A stretch of 64,000 nt of DNA from CAVONB01 sp963697205 (lineage in GTDB: Bacteria > Pseudomonadota > Alphaproteobacteria > Rhizobiales > Hyphomicrobiaceae): positions 248,001 to 312,000 of the forward strand of contig CAVONB010000015.1 in assembly GCA_963697205.1 (NCBI GenBank), written 5' to 3'. Under the pieces are notes generated by a model, which had not been told where the DNA came from, did not search any database, and saw only the letters and a list, made by a program, of their open reading frames with translations. Every line of letters starts with the position of its first letter. The first letter of the stretch is position 1. Shown here piece by piece: positions 1 through 10,906 of this stretch. A program made the position numbers and the translations under genes.

Positions 1-129
1 CGCGCGCTTCGGCGGCGGGTGGTTTGATGGGGATCAAGGACCGTGCTCTGCTGATCGTGCGGGTTTCTTGTGTCGCGCCAGGATCGAGCGTGCGTGCGGC
101 TTTAGCGAGCTTTCAGCCAAGGGGGCGCC

Positions 130-945
130 ATGGCGAACATCGCCCATACGACGGATTTCTCCGACGAGAGCGCGGTTGCGTTCCAGCATGCCTTGCGATT
201 GGCGCTGTGTGCGCCGGGGCGGCTCGACCTGCTTCATGTCCGGGGGCACGACCAGAAGACGTCGTGGGAGAATTTTCCGCACGTGCGGCAGGTGCTGTCG
301 GCGTGGGGCGTGCTGGGGGCCGGCGTGGCGCCATCTCAGATCGAGAGCCGACTCGGCTTGCGGGTGACGAAGGTGGAGATCGGCGACGACGATCCGTTGC
401 ACGGGATCGAGCGGTATTTCGCGCGCCACGAGCCCGATCTGGCCGTTGTGGCAACGCATGGCCGGCAGGGCATGAACCGCTGGCTCAACGGGTCGGTGTC
501 GGAGGACATGGCGACGCGGACGCATGTGCCGACATTGATGATCGGGCCGAAGAGCCGGCCGTTTGTCGATCCTGCAACGGGTGAGCTGTCATTGAACCGC
601 GTGCTGCTGCCGGTGGCGGCCACGCCGTCGCCGCGCGTGGGGCTGCACAGGCTCGGCATCGTGCTCGACCGGCTGGCGTTGCCGGCGGACATCGTCGCGG
701 CGTCGGTCGGCGGTGAGGTCAGCGACCTCAAGGATGCCGAGGGCCGCGATTATCCCGTGGCGGTGCTCGAGGGCGCGATCGTCGACGCGATCCTGTCGGC
801 GGCCGATCAGTGGGAGATCGATCTAATCGCGATGCCGACGGCGGGGCGGCACGGTGTCGTCGATGCGCTGCGCGGGTCGACGACGAGCCAGGTGGTGTCG
901 CGAGCGCCGTGCCCGGTGTTGGCGTTACCGGCGGCGAGCTCATAA
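130..945 (+). CDS. Universal stress protein, tandem UspA domains
   Basis: The 271-residue protein consists of two consecutive Usp domains, roughly residues 1-140 and 150-271. The first ends in a segment resembling the UspA nucleotide-binding loop (HGRQGMNRWLNGSVSE), and the second has a matching RGSTTSQVVSRAPCPVLAL tail. Tandem Usp proteins are cytoplasmic and act in stress, persistence or energy limitation, often by binding ATP or other ligands; the ligand cannot be read here. The start at ATG 130 follows a G-rich stretch. The gene stands alone and converges on the short-chain dehydrogenase downstream. Confidence 0.9.
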   Translation: MANIAHTTDFSDESAVAFQHALRLALCAPGRLDLLHVRGHDQKTSWENFPHVRQVLSAWGVLGAGVAPSQIESRLGLRVTKVEIGDDDPLHGIERYFARHEPDLAVVATHGRQGMNRWLNGSVSEDMATRTHVPTLMIGPKSRPFVDPATGELSLNRVLLPVAATPSPRVGLHRLGIVLDRLALPADIVAASVGGEVSDLKDAEGRDYPVAVLEGAIVDAILSAADQWEIDLIAMPTAGRHGVVDALRGSTTSQVVSRAPCPVLALPAASS

Positions 946-969
946 TCATCGGCGCTTGAATGACGGTAC

Positions 970-1024
970 ACCCGCATTCCTCCCAAAGCTGCGCTCAAGC
1001 GCATCGCCGGCGGGGAATGCGGGT
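970..1024. repeat. 11-bp inverted repeat between convergent genes
   Basis: ACCCGCATTCC at 970-980 is exactly repeated in inverted orientation at 1014-1024, with 33 bases between. The repeat lies between the ends of the converging stress-protein and dehydrogenase genes. It could fold as a bidirectional transcription stop, although neither side has a T-run, or it could be the ends of a small degenerate element. Confidence 0.5.
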
Positions 1025-1054
1025 GACCCGAATATTCTCGCGAGTACTCGCTGC

Positions 1055-1807
1055 CTATACCGCCAGCAGTCCGGCATCGACCGGCAGGAAGTGACCGGTG
1101 ACAGCGCGGGCACGCGGGTTTGCGAGGAAGGCGACGCCGTCGGCGATGTCCTCGGGTGTCGGGAAGCGCTTCTGCGGCAGGCGGTTTTGCATATGCTCGC
1201 GGCGCTCGGGATCGGCCAGCATCACTTGGCGTGAGGGAGTCAGCACGGTTGCCGGCGCGACGGCGTTGACGCGGATGTTGTCGGTCGCCCATTCGATGGC
1301 GAGCATGCGCGTCATGCCAGCGATGCCGGATTTCGACATGCCGTAGACGTGGCCCATCGGCAGGCCGGTGACGGCGTGGGTGGACGAAATGTTGACGACG
1401 TTGCCGGGTAGCTTGTTTGCCAGCCAGTGGCGGGCAATCTCGATCGTGAGGAAGTAAGCGCCCTTCAAATTGATGTTCATGACGTCGTCGTACTCTTCGG
1501 GCGTGACGTCGATGGCGGCCTTGCGGAGCTGACGGCCGGCGTTGTTGACGAGGCAGTCGATGCGGCCAAAGGCCTTCAGCGCCTGGGCGACGGCGGCCTT
1601 GATCTGGCCGTGGTCGCGGATATCGAGGCTGATCTTTTCGACCTTGACCTTCTTGACGGCGGGGTCCGCGCAGGTCTCGCCGAGCATGTCGGCCTTCAGG
1701 TCGGCCAAAGCCAGGTCGAAGCCGTCCTCGGCCAAGCGGTTGGCGATCGCGCGGCCAAGGCCGACAGAAGCGCCGGTGATGAAGGCGACGGGTCGTTGGT
1801 TGCTCAC
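1055..1807 (-). CDS. SDR family NAD(P)-dependent oxidoreductase
   Basis: This is a classical short-chain dehydrogenase of 250 residues. It has the TGASVGLG nucleotide-binding motif at residues 11-18, a NNAG motif, and the catalytic Ser with YGMSK (Tyr-x3-Lys). A Rossmann fold covers nearly the whole protein. I chose the GTG start at 1807 because the GGGAG just upstream is a reasonable ribosome site and homology begins there. A longer in-frame extension has no family-like sequence. The substrate is unknown; the family covers 3-ketoacyl-ACP reductases, sugar and alcohol dehydrogenases. Confidence 0.88.
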   Translation of the reverse strand: MSNQRPVAFITGASVGLGRAIANRLAEDGFDLALADLKADMLGETCADPAVKKVKVEKISLDIRDHGQIKAAVAQALKAFGRIDCLVNNAGRQLRKAAIDVTPEEYDDVMNINLKGAYFLTIEIARHWLANKLPGNVVNISSTHAVTGLPMGHVYGMSKSGIAGMTRMLAIEWATDNIRVNAVAPATVLTPSRQVMLADPERREHMQNRLPQKRFPTPEDIADGVAFLANPRARAVTGHFLPVDAGLLAV

Positions 1808-2125
1808 TTGGGGTCTCCCGGTCAATTGTTGTCGAGGTTGGGCCGACAATAGGAGTGGCCGGCACGGCGGTAAAGCCATCGCCGGGGCGGACTGCCATGG
1901 CACCGGCGCAGGGCTCGGCCGCGGGGGTCAGGGGGGCTCCAGATGTGCGGCGAACCCGCCGGTTGGGGCGGCGGTCGGCGTTGCCATCACCGGACGGTAG
2001 CGGCATAAACGGGGCCTGATCCGAACGGGCCGATCGAACGTTCGCACCACGTGGCATTCCGGTGACATCGGTCGCCGGCCGATCAACGAGAACCGGGCGC
2101 GGTGTCGCGTCCTCAGGGAGATCCC
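1808..2125. other. Divergent intergenic region
   Basis: These 318 bases separate the start of the minus-strand SDR gene from the start of the plus-strand flavin oxidoreductase gene. Promoters for both must lie here. I see no gene, no strong palindrome and no convincing sigma-70 boxes. Confidence 0.5.
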
Positions 2126-3223
2126 ATGCGCTACGGCTATTTCACCATGCCCGTGCACCCGGCCGAAAGGCCCTGGCACGAGACGCTGGCGGAGGACCGC
2201 GAGATCGTGATCCTGGCCGACAGGCTCGGGTTCCACGACTGTTTCATCGGCGAGCATCTGACCGACAAGTGCGAGAACATCACCAACTCGATGATCTTTC
2301 TCGCCTCGGTGATCGGCGAGACGAAGCAGATCAAGCTGGGGACTGGCACGTCGAACCTGTCGCAGATGCATCCCACGCTGATCGCCAACAACGCGGCGAT
2401 GATGGATAACCTGTGCAAGGGCCGGTTCATCTTGGGCATCAGTGCCGGGGCGCTGCCGTCGGACGCAGAGGCGCTCGGCATCCTCAGCGAAGACCGCAAC
2501 AAGATGTTCGCGGAGTCGATCGACGTTATTCTGGAGATCTGGAGGCGCGAGCCGCCTTACGAGATCGATCTGCCGGACAACCGCTTCAAGGTGACGACGC
2601 AGAAGACCTATTGGCCGGCGCTGAACGTCGGCATCATGGGCAAGCCGTACCAGAGGCCGCGTCCGGAGATCGTCGGAACCGTGGTCGCGCCGGGGTCGCA
2701 GGGCGTGATCCAGATGGGCAAGCGCGACTTCCACCCGCTATCGGCGAACTTCCTGATGCAGACGTGGCTGTCGTCGCACTGGGAGAATTACGCCAAGGGC
2801 AAGGCGGAAGCCGGCATGAAGGCCGATCGCAGCGAGTGGCGCGTCGCACGCACGATTTTCGTCGCCGACGACGACAAGACCGCAGAGCGCTACGGCAAGA
2901 CGGACGCCAACAGCCCGTATCTGTTCTACTACAAGCAGCTGTTCGGCAAGCTCGCGAAGGCCGGGCGCCTGGCGGGTTTCAAGGATCGCGTCGATCAGCC
3001 GGATGCGGAAGTGACGCTCGACTTCGTCATGGACAAGCTCGTGATCCACGGCTCGCCGGACAAGGTGGCGGACGAGATCCTGGCCCTGCGCGAGGAGGTC
3101 GGCGATTTCGGCGAACTCGTCTATTGCGGCGTCGACTGGACGGATCCGAAGCTCGGTGCGCGCTCGATGGAGCTGCTCGCGGAGAAGGTGATGCCGCAGG
3201 TCAACAAGGCGATCGGTGCCTGA
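2126..3223 (+). CDS. LLM class flavin-dependent oxidoreductase
   Basis: The 365-residue protein begins MRYGYFTMPVHP and carries the luciferase-like monooxygenase barrel signature, with an early strand MPVHP, DRLGFHDCFIGEHL, then an LGTGTSNLSQMHPTLIA segment. Family members use reduced FMN or F420 for oxidations of diverse substrates in the cytoplasm. The ATG at 2126 is preceded by AGGGAGATCCC, a good ribosome site, so I prefer it over the GTG 24 bases upstream. A strong terminator follows the gene, so it is probably a single transcription unit. The substrate is not predictable. Confidence 0.88.
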   Translation: MRYGYFTMPVHPAERPWHETLAEDREIVILADRLGFHDCFIGEHLTDKCENITNSMIFLASVIGETKQIKLGTGTSNLSQMHPTLIANNAAMMDNLCKGRFILGISAGALPSDAEALGILSEDRNKMFAESIDVILEIWRREPPYEIDLPDNRFKVTTQKTYWPALNVGIMGKPYQRPRPEIVGTVVAPGSQGVIQMGKRDFHPLSANFLMQTWLSSHWENYAKGKAEAGMKADRSEWRVARTIFVADDDKTAERYGKTDANSPYLFYYKQLFGKLAKAGRLAGFKDRVDQPDAEVTLDFVMDKLVIHGSPDKVADEILALREEVGDFGELVYCGVDWTDPKLGARSMELLAEKVMPQVNKAIGA

Positions 3224-3263
3224 TCGCGGCCCGTAACTCGCATCGAGGTTTGTGCCTTCATCG

Positions 3264-3293
3264 AACAGCGCGCCGGGAACCGCGCGCTGTTTT
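3264..3293 (+). terminator. Rho-independent terminator
   Basis: A 9-bp stem (AACAGCGCG paired with CGCGCTGTT) encloses a 10-base loop and ends in TTTT. It sits 40 bases after the flavin oxidoreductase stop codon. Confidence 0.75.
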
Positions 3294-3331
3294 GCTCTCG
3301 CGGCGTACGTCGCGGAGAATTTTTTCGCGCT

Positions 3332-3793
3332 TCAGCGATGATACGGCAGGAAGGTGCGGGGTTCGGCGACCCAGTCGTCCGCCGCGCTTGCATCCTGGGG
3401 ATGGCGGCCCTTGATCGCGTGCCACGTCGTGCCGTCGGCGCAGACGATTAGCGTCTCGGTGCCGCGCCAAGTGCCGGTGTTGGCGCTCGACCAGTGGCGA
3501 TGGAAGACGTTGCCGGCGGCGATCGCTTCGGCAATCCTTGGCAGAACATCATTGGATGTGATCGCGCGGTCGGCGTAGTGCTCGCCGCCGACGGTGAGGT
3601 CATAACTGCCGGCCTCGCGGATCGTCAGCCGGAATCCGGCGGCGCCCGGGGCATTGGGCACGACGTCGAGCGTCCATGCATCCTGGTGCACAGTCTCGGT
3701 GGCGCGCGCGGTATCGGTGATCGAGGGCACCCAATACCTCAACGCAGCAATCGTCGCCTGAAGGCGCGTGCGGTCGGCGTCGTCGGGCTGCAT
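3332..3793 (-). CDS. Hypothetical protein
   Basis: I do not recognise this 153-residue protein. It has no signal peptide or membrane segment. It begins with a Leu/Arg helix region and continues as mixed strand sequence rich in Trp, Thr and His, with two HW pairs (FHRHWSSANTG, TTWHAIKGRH). The ATG at 3793 has AGGAG close upstream; an upstream GTG at 3838 is possible. It stands alone between the flavin oxidoreductase terminator and the hydroxyacid dehydrogenase. Confidence 0.6.
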   Translation of the reverse strand: MQPDDADRTRLQATIAALRYWVPSITDTARATETVHQDAWTLDVVPNAPGAAGFRLTIREAGSYDLTVGGEHYADRAITSNDVLPRIAEAIAAGNVFHRHWSSANTGTWRGTETLIVCADGTTWHAIKGRHPQDASAADDWVAEPRTFLPYHR

Positions 3794-3944
3794 CGCTCCT
3801 GATATCCCTGGGCGGTCGTTGGAGGGCGCCGGCTGCACACCGCAGCGATGTCAATATCACGGCTGGCTGAGTATCCGTGGACACGATGACTGAATTGCGA
3901 GGGGTTGAAAAGGTGTCGTCCGGCGCGGGTAGGTGGGGAATGGA

Positions 3945-4895
3945 TCAGTAACCGCGGGTTCGATCGACGAGGTTCTCCAGTTGTGCCCCGCGCTGCATGG
4001 TGCGGACCTGGGCGATCAGGTAACGGGTGATGGCGTCAGCCGTGCTTTCGGCGGCGTTGTGCGGGGTGACGACCACGCGGGGGTGACGCCAGAGGGGACT
4101 TGTCGGGGGCAGCGGCTCCTCCTGGAACACGTCGAGGGATGCGGCGTAAAGGGTGCCGTCGTCTAACGCGGCGAGGATGTCGTGCTCGAGCTGGAGACTG
4201 CCGCGGCCGGCATTGATCAACACTGGGCCCGGCAGGCGTTCGCTGCGTCCGCTTCGCGAGAGTCCAGCCATCAGCTTCGCGTCGATGATGCCGTTGGTCG
4301 CGGGTGTCGCGGGCAGGACACAGGCGAGAATGTCGGTCGCGGCGAGGAAGGCGTTGAGACCATCGGGTCCTGCAAAACAGGTCACGCCGTCGATTGCCCT
4401 TGCCGTGCGGCTCCAGCCGCGCAGCTGGAAACCGAACGGGCGCAGGACGTTGATGGCGGCGTGGCCCATGACGCCGAGGCCCATGATGCCCACGCGAACC
4501 TCGTGGGCAGCGGGCTCGGGCAGATAGACCCAGCGGTGCTGGCGCTGCAACTCGAGGAACTCGGTCATGCGGCGCTGGTGGAGAAGCACCTGCAGGCCGA
4601 CGTACTCGGCCATGCGCCCGGTGAGGTCGGGGTCGACGTAGCGCACGAGCGGCACGTCGGGCAGGTCCGGATCGGTCAAAAGGTGATCGACGCCGGCGCC
4701 GACGGACACGATCAGCTCGAGGTTCGGGAGCGAGGCCAGCACGCCCTTGGGCGGCAGCCAAGCCAGCGCGTACCTGATGTCGGCGGCATTGCCGATGTCG
4801 GGCCACAGGCGGATGTCCATGCCTTCGGCGTGATGGCGAGCGGCTTGGGCAAACTCGGCGCCGCGGTCCGAGGAGGTGATGACAAGCAGGGACAT
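3945..4895 (-). CDS. D-2-hydroxyacid dehydrogenase (glyoxylate/hydroxypyruvate reductase type)
   Basis: The 316-residue protein belongs to the D-isomer-specific 2-hydroxyacid dehydrogenase family. It has a GLGVMGHAAINVLRPFG nucleotide-binding turn, the INAGRGSL substrate-binding segment with its Arg, a DVFQEEPLP segment with the catalytic Glu region, and the VVTPHNAA catalytic His. Its length and layout resemble GhrA-type glyoxylate/hydroxypyruvate reductases, which use NADPH in the cytoplasm. It lies 23 bases after yejF on the same strand and is probably the last gene of that operon. A coupling of peptide uptake with hydroxyacid reduction is inference only. Unlike its upstream neighbours, the frame is intact. 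Confidence 0.87.
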   Translation of the reverse strand: MSLLVITSSDRGAEFAQAARHHAEGMDIRLWPDIGNAADIRYALAWLPPKGVLASLPNLELIVSVGAGVDHLLTDPDLPDVPLVRYVDPDLTGRMAEYVGLQVLLHQRRMTEFLELQRQHRWVYLPEPAAHEVRVGIMGLGVMGHAAINVLRPFGFQLRGWSRTARAIDGVTCFAGPDGLNAFLAATDILACVLPATPATNGIIDAKLMAGLSRSGRSERLPGPVLINAGRGSLQLEHDILAALDDGTLYAASLDVFQEEPLPPTSPLWRHPRVVVTPHNAAESTADAITRYLIAQVRTMQRGAQLENLVDRTRGY

Positions 4896-4918
4896 GATTG
4901 CTTCCCAGCGGACCGGCG

Positions 4919-6580
<1,662 letters not shown>

Positions 6581-6584
<4 letters not shown>

Positions 6585-7800
6585 CGGAACGTCTTGCGCG
6601 GATCGAGGGCGTCGCGGACCGCCTCGCCGACGAAGATCAGCAAGCGACAGCAGGATGGCGATCGAGAAGAACGCCGTCGAGGCCGAGCCAGGGCGCCTGC
6701 AGGTTGTTCTTGCCCTGCGCAGCAGTTCGCCGAGCGACGGCGAGCCGGGCGGCAGGCCGAGGCCGAGGAAGTCGAGCGCGGTCAGTGCCGTGATGGAGCC
6801 GGACAGCTTGAACGGCAGGAAGGTCAGCGTCGCGACCATGGCGTTCGGCAGCAGATGCTTGAACATGATCTTGCCGTTCGGACAGCCCGAGCGCGCGGGC
6901 GGCCGTGATGTACTCGAAGTTGCGTCCGCGCAGGAACTCGGCGCGCACGACGCCGACGAGCGCCGACCCACTCGAACAGCAGCAGGACGACCGAGCAGCG
7001 TCCAGAAGCCCGGGACCAGGACGGAGGAGATGATGATCAGCACGTAGAGATGCGGGATCGACGACCAGATCTCGAGGAAGCGCTGGAAGATCAGGTCGAC
7101 CTTGCCGCCGAAGTAGCCCTGCACCGCGCCGGCGGCGATGCCGATGATCGACGACAGCACGGTCAGGATCAGGCCGAACAGGACCGAAATGCGGAAGCCG
7201 TAGATGAGGCGGGCGACGACGTCGCGGCCCTGGTCGTCGGTGCCGAGCCAGTTGCGGTTCCAGAGCGCCTCGTAGCGGGCGACCTGATCGGGCGGCGCGT
7301 CGCAAAGCTCGGCGCCGCGTCGCCCATGGTGGCGGCGAGGGGAAAGCCGAGGCAGGTGCCGTCGGCGCGTCTTGCGGCGCGGGATAGTCCTTGTTGATGG
7401 AACTGTAGGAATAGCGGATCGGCGGCCAGAGCATCCAGCCGTGTTGCTTGATCTCGTCGTAGATGACGGGGTCCTTGTAGTCGGTGACGGCGAGGAAGCC
7501 GCCGAACTTCGCTTCGGGATAGTCGACGAGTACGGGGAACAGCAGCTCGCCCTTGTAGGAGGCGACGAGCGGGCTTGTCGTTGGCGATGAATTCGGCAAA
7601 CAGGCTGACAAGGAAGAGGCCGAGGAAGAGCCACAGGCTCCAGTAGCCGCGGCGGTTGGCCTTGAAGTTCTGCCAGCGGCGGTGGTTGATCGGCGTACAG
7701 CGTTGTCAGCCGGTCGAACAGCGCTGTCGGTGCGCGCACGCGCGGGGCTCGTGGCGCCGGGCCCGGTGACGATGCGGCGATCCTCGACAGGGGCGTCCAT
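6581..7800 (-). pseudogene. yejE: YejE-like oligopeptide ABC transporter permease (frameshifted)
   Basis: Pieced together, the product is an inner-membrane permease of about 400 residues. Recognisable parts are an N-terminal membrane segment, the long periplasmic region common in this subfamily (SYKGELLFPVLVDYPEAKFG), the NWLGTDDQGRDVVARLIYG motif, and the cytoplasmic coupling loop (ARALGLSE then LPNAMVATLTFLPF). It ends ALDPRKTFR at 6581. It starts five bases after yejB stops and overlaps yejF by four bases, so the three are co-transcribed. At least nine single-base frameshifts are present, among them near 7570, 7690, 7375 and 7320. Confidence 0.83.
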
Positions 7801-7804
7801 CGCC

Positions 7805-8923
7805 TCAGACCTCCCGGCTCTCGAAGTCGATGCGTGGATCGACGAGGGTGTAGACGAAATCGGAGACGAGGTTCACGACCAGCCCCAGCAGCGCGAAGAT
7901 GTAGAGCGTGGCGAAGACGACGGGATAGTCGCGGTTGATGATCGATTCGAAGCCGAGGAGGCCGAGGCCGTCGAGCGAGAAGATCGTCTCGATCAGCAGC
8001 GAGCCGCGCGAAGAAGGCGTGGATGAAGGCGCCCGGGAAGCCGGCGATGATCAGCAGCATGGCGTTGCGGAAGACGTGGCCGTAGAGCACTTGGCGCTCG
8101 GTGAGGCCCTTGGCGCGTGCGGTCAGCACGTACTGCTTGCGGATTTCGTCGAGGAAGGAGTTCTTGGTCAGGAACGTCATGGTCGTGAAGGCGCCGAGCG
8201 CCATCGCGATGATCGGCAGCGTCGATGTGCCAGAAGTAGTCGATGGCCTTGCCGGCGAGGCTGAGCTGGTCCCAATTGTCGGATGTCAGCCCGCGCGACG
8301 GGAACCACTGGAAGAACGAGCCGCCGGCGAACACGACGAGCAGCAGGACGGCGACGAGGAAGCCCGGCACGGCGTAGCCGACGACCAGCAGCGCCGCTGG
8401 TCCAGGTGTCGAAGGGCGCGCCGTCGCGCACGGCCTTGCGGATGCCGAGCGGGATCGAGATCAGGTAGGTCAGCAGCGTCATCCAGATGCCGAGCGAGAT
8501 CGAGACCGGCATCTTCTCCATGATGAGTTCGAGCACGCTGACATCGCGGAAGTAGCTCTTGCCGAAATCGAAGACGGCATAGTTCTTCATCATCAGGAAG
8601 AAGCGCTCGTGGGCGGGCTTGTCGAAGCCGAACTGTTTTTCCAGCTGCTTGATGAATTCGGGGTCGAGCCCTGCGCGCCGCGATATTTCGAGGCCGCGGC
8701 GTCGGCGCTGCCCTGGCCGGTTTGTGGCTGGGCGCGCGACAGGCCGTCGCCGCTGCCGCCGCCGATGCGCGCGGTCGCCGACACGTCGCTGCCGGTGATC
8801 TGGGCGATGACGCGCTCGACCGGTCCGCCGGGCGCGAACTGCATGACGACGAAGCTGATCAGCCATGATGCCGATCAGCGTCGGGATGATGAGCAGCAGT
8901 CTTTTGAGGAGATAGGTGCCCAT
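7805..8923 (-). pseudogene. yejB: YejB-like oligopeptide ABC transporter permease (frameshifted)
   Basis: The product is the partner permease, about 370 residues. It starts MGTYLLKRLLLIIPTLIGI and carries the MQFAPGGPVERVIAQ segment, a Gly/Ser-rich linker, LDPEFIKQLEKQFGFDKP, several membrane helices, and the coupling-loop region KQYVLTARAKGLTERQV. Frame breaks lie near 8864, 8672, 8397, 8224 and 8010; together they return to frame, and the stop at 7805 gives a normal C-terminus (DPRIDFESREV). Most are single-base insertions; the one near 8672 fits a one-base deletion better. The start codon is 60 bases after the upstream solute-binding protein gene. Confidence 0.83.
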
Positions 8924-8982
8924 TCGGTCTCGTTGTCGAAATGGTGACGATCAGGTTCAGGCGCGCGCGGTGCGCGACAGCG

Positions 8983-10815
8983 CTAGCGGGATTGCAGTTT
9001 CGCAGCTTTGGCGGCGTCGTACCACCAGGTATCGATGACGCCGCGGGCATAGAGGGGTTTCACGGCGGGTCTGGAGAAGCGGTTCCAATAGACCATGTCG
9101 TGGCTGGCCTTGTACCAGTGCGAGACCCAGTAGTGGCCGGCGCGTAGCACGCGATCCATGGCCCGCGCCGCCGTCAAGAGCTGGGTGCGGTCCTTGGCGC
9201 CCATCACCTTCTCGATCAGGGCGTCGACGACGGGGTCGCTTGATGCCCGACAGGTTGAAGCTGCCGTCGGCATCGGCGGCCTCGGAGCCGAAGTAGTTCT
9301 TGAGCTCGACGCCGGGCGTCAGGCGCATCACGTAGCGCTGGATGACGATGTCGAAATCGAAGGTCTTGCGGCGGCGCTCGTACTGCGCGGGGTCGACGCG
9401 ACGCACGTTGGCGTCGATGCCGATGGCCTGCAGGTTCTTGAGATAGGGCCCGATCAGCCGCTCGCTGGTCGGGTCGCTTGCCAGGAATTCCACCTCGAAG
9501 GGCTCGCCCTTCTCGTTGATGCGGCGGCTGCCGTCCTGTTTCCAGCCGGCGGCCGTCAGCAATCGCGCGGCCTCGCGCAGCAGCCGGCGGTCGCTGCCGG
9601 AGGCGTCGGAGACGGGCGGCGTGTAGACCTCGCCGAAGACTTCGGGCGGCAGCGTGGCGCGGTGCGGCTCGAGCAAGGCCAGCTCCTCGGGCGTGGGTTT
9701 GCCCGATGCCTTCATGTCGGAGTTCTCGAAGTAGCTCGTCGTGCGCTTGTAGAGCCCGAAGAACAGGTTGCGGTTCGTCCATTCGATAGTCGAACGCGTA
9801 GTCGAAGGCCTTCCTGACGCGCGGATCCTGGAATTTCGCCCGTCGCGTGTTGAGGAAGAACCCTTGCGTGCCGGACGGGCTTGCGTCGGGCAGCTGCTCC
9901 TTGACGAGACGGCCTTCGCGAACGGCAGGCACGTCGTAGGCGGTCGCCCAGTCGCGGGAGGTGAATTCCTCGCGCAGATCGTAGTTGCCGGCTTTGAGGC
10001 TTTCCAGCTCGGCGACGCGGTCGCGGTAGTACTCGTAGCGCAACTCGTCGAAGTTATAGCGGCCCTTGTTGACGGGCAGATCCTTCGCCCAGTAGTCGTC
10101 GCGGCGCTTATAGGTGACGAAGGCGCCCTGCTTGTGATCGGCGATGCGGTAGGGGCCGGAGCCCAGCGGCGGTTCCAGGGTGGTCTGGTCGAACTCGCGG
10201 CTGGCGTAATAGGTCCTTGGACAAGAGCGGCAGGCCGGCGACGACGAGCGGGAGGTCGCGCACGAGGTTGCCGGTGAAGGTGTAGCGCACGGTCTGGGGA
10301 TCGATCGCCTCGGCCTTGGCCACATCGCGCAACTGGAGGCGGATCGAGGGGTGGCCTTTCTCCTTGAGGACGTCGAGGGAGAAGACGGCGTCTGCCGACG
10401 TGACAGGGGTGCCGTCGGCGAAGCGCGCCTCGGGGCGCATGCGAAATGTGACGGCACGCCCGTCGTCGGCCAGTTCGGCGTCGCGGGCGACAAGGCCGTA
10501 CATCGACCCGGGCTCGTCAAAGGCGCGCACCATCAGGCTGTCGAATAGGAGGTCCAGACCCTGGGCCGCGTCGCCCTTCAGGATGAAGCCGTTGAAGCTA
10601 TCGAACGTCGTGATGCCGGCGGGACCGATCATCGACATGCGGCCGCCCTTGGGGGCATCGGGATTGACGTAGTCGAAATGGGTGAAGCCCGGACCGTATT
10701 TCAGGTCACCGAAGGCAGACAGGCCGTGCCGCGGGGCAGCGGCCGTGGTGACGGCCGACAGTGCGAACGCGACAACGGCGGTGGCGGTGGCAAGCAGCAC
10801 GCGCGGTCGAAACAT
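8983..10815 (-). pseudogene. Extracellular solute-binding protein family 5, YejA-like (frameshifted)
   Basis: This is the second of two periplasmic binding proteins of the transporter, about 610 residues when joined. It has a Sec signal peptide (MFRPRVLLATATAVVAFALS, Ala-rich cleavage region) and the family-5 segments HFDYVNPDAPKGG, LEPPLGSGPYRI and KNYFGSEAADADGS. Three single-base insertions near 10217, 9787 and 9240 break it. Each is a lone extra base between otherwise conserved codons. It is about 50% alike by eye to the intact gene upstream, so the pair looks like a tandem duplication with divergence. Confidence 0.84.
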
Positions 10816-10906
10816 CGTGTCAGTGCTCCGGTCGTTGGGCGTGAGCAGATCGCAGGATCGACGAGGCGTGCGGCGGTGTCGACACGTTCCGCCGCACGCG
10901 CAGGGC

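Noticed and set aside
807..2057. A 416-codon minus-strand frame over the SDR gene
   Set aside because: It overlaps the SDR gene in another frame, and the SDR motifs show which frame is real.
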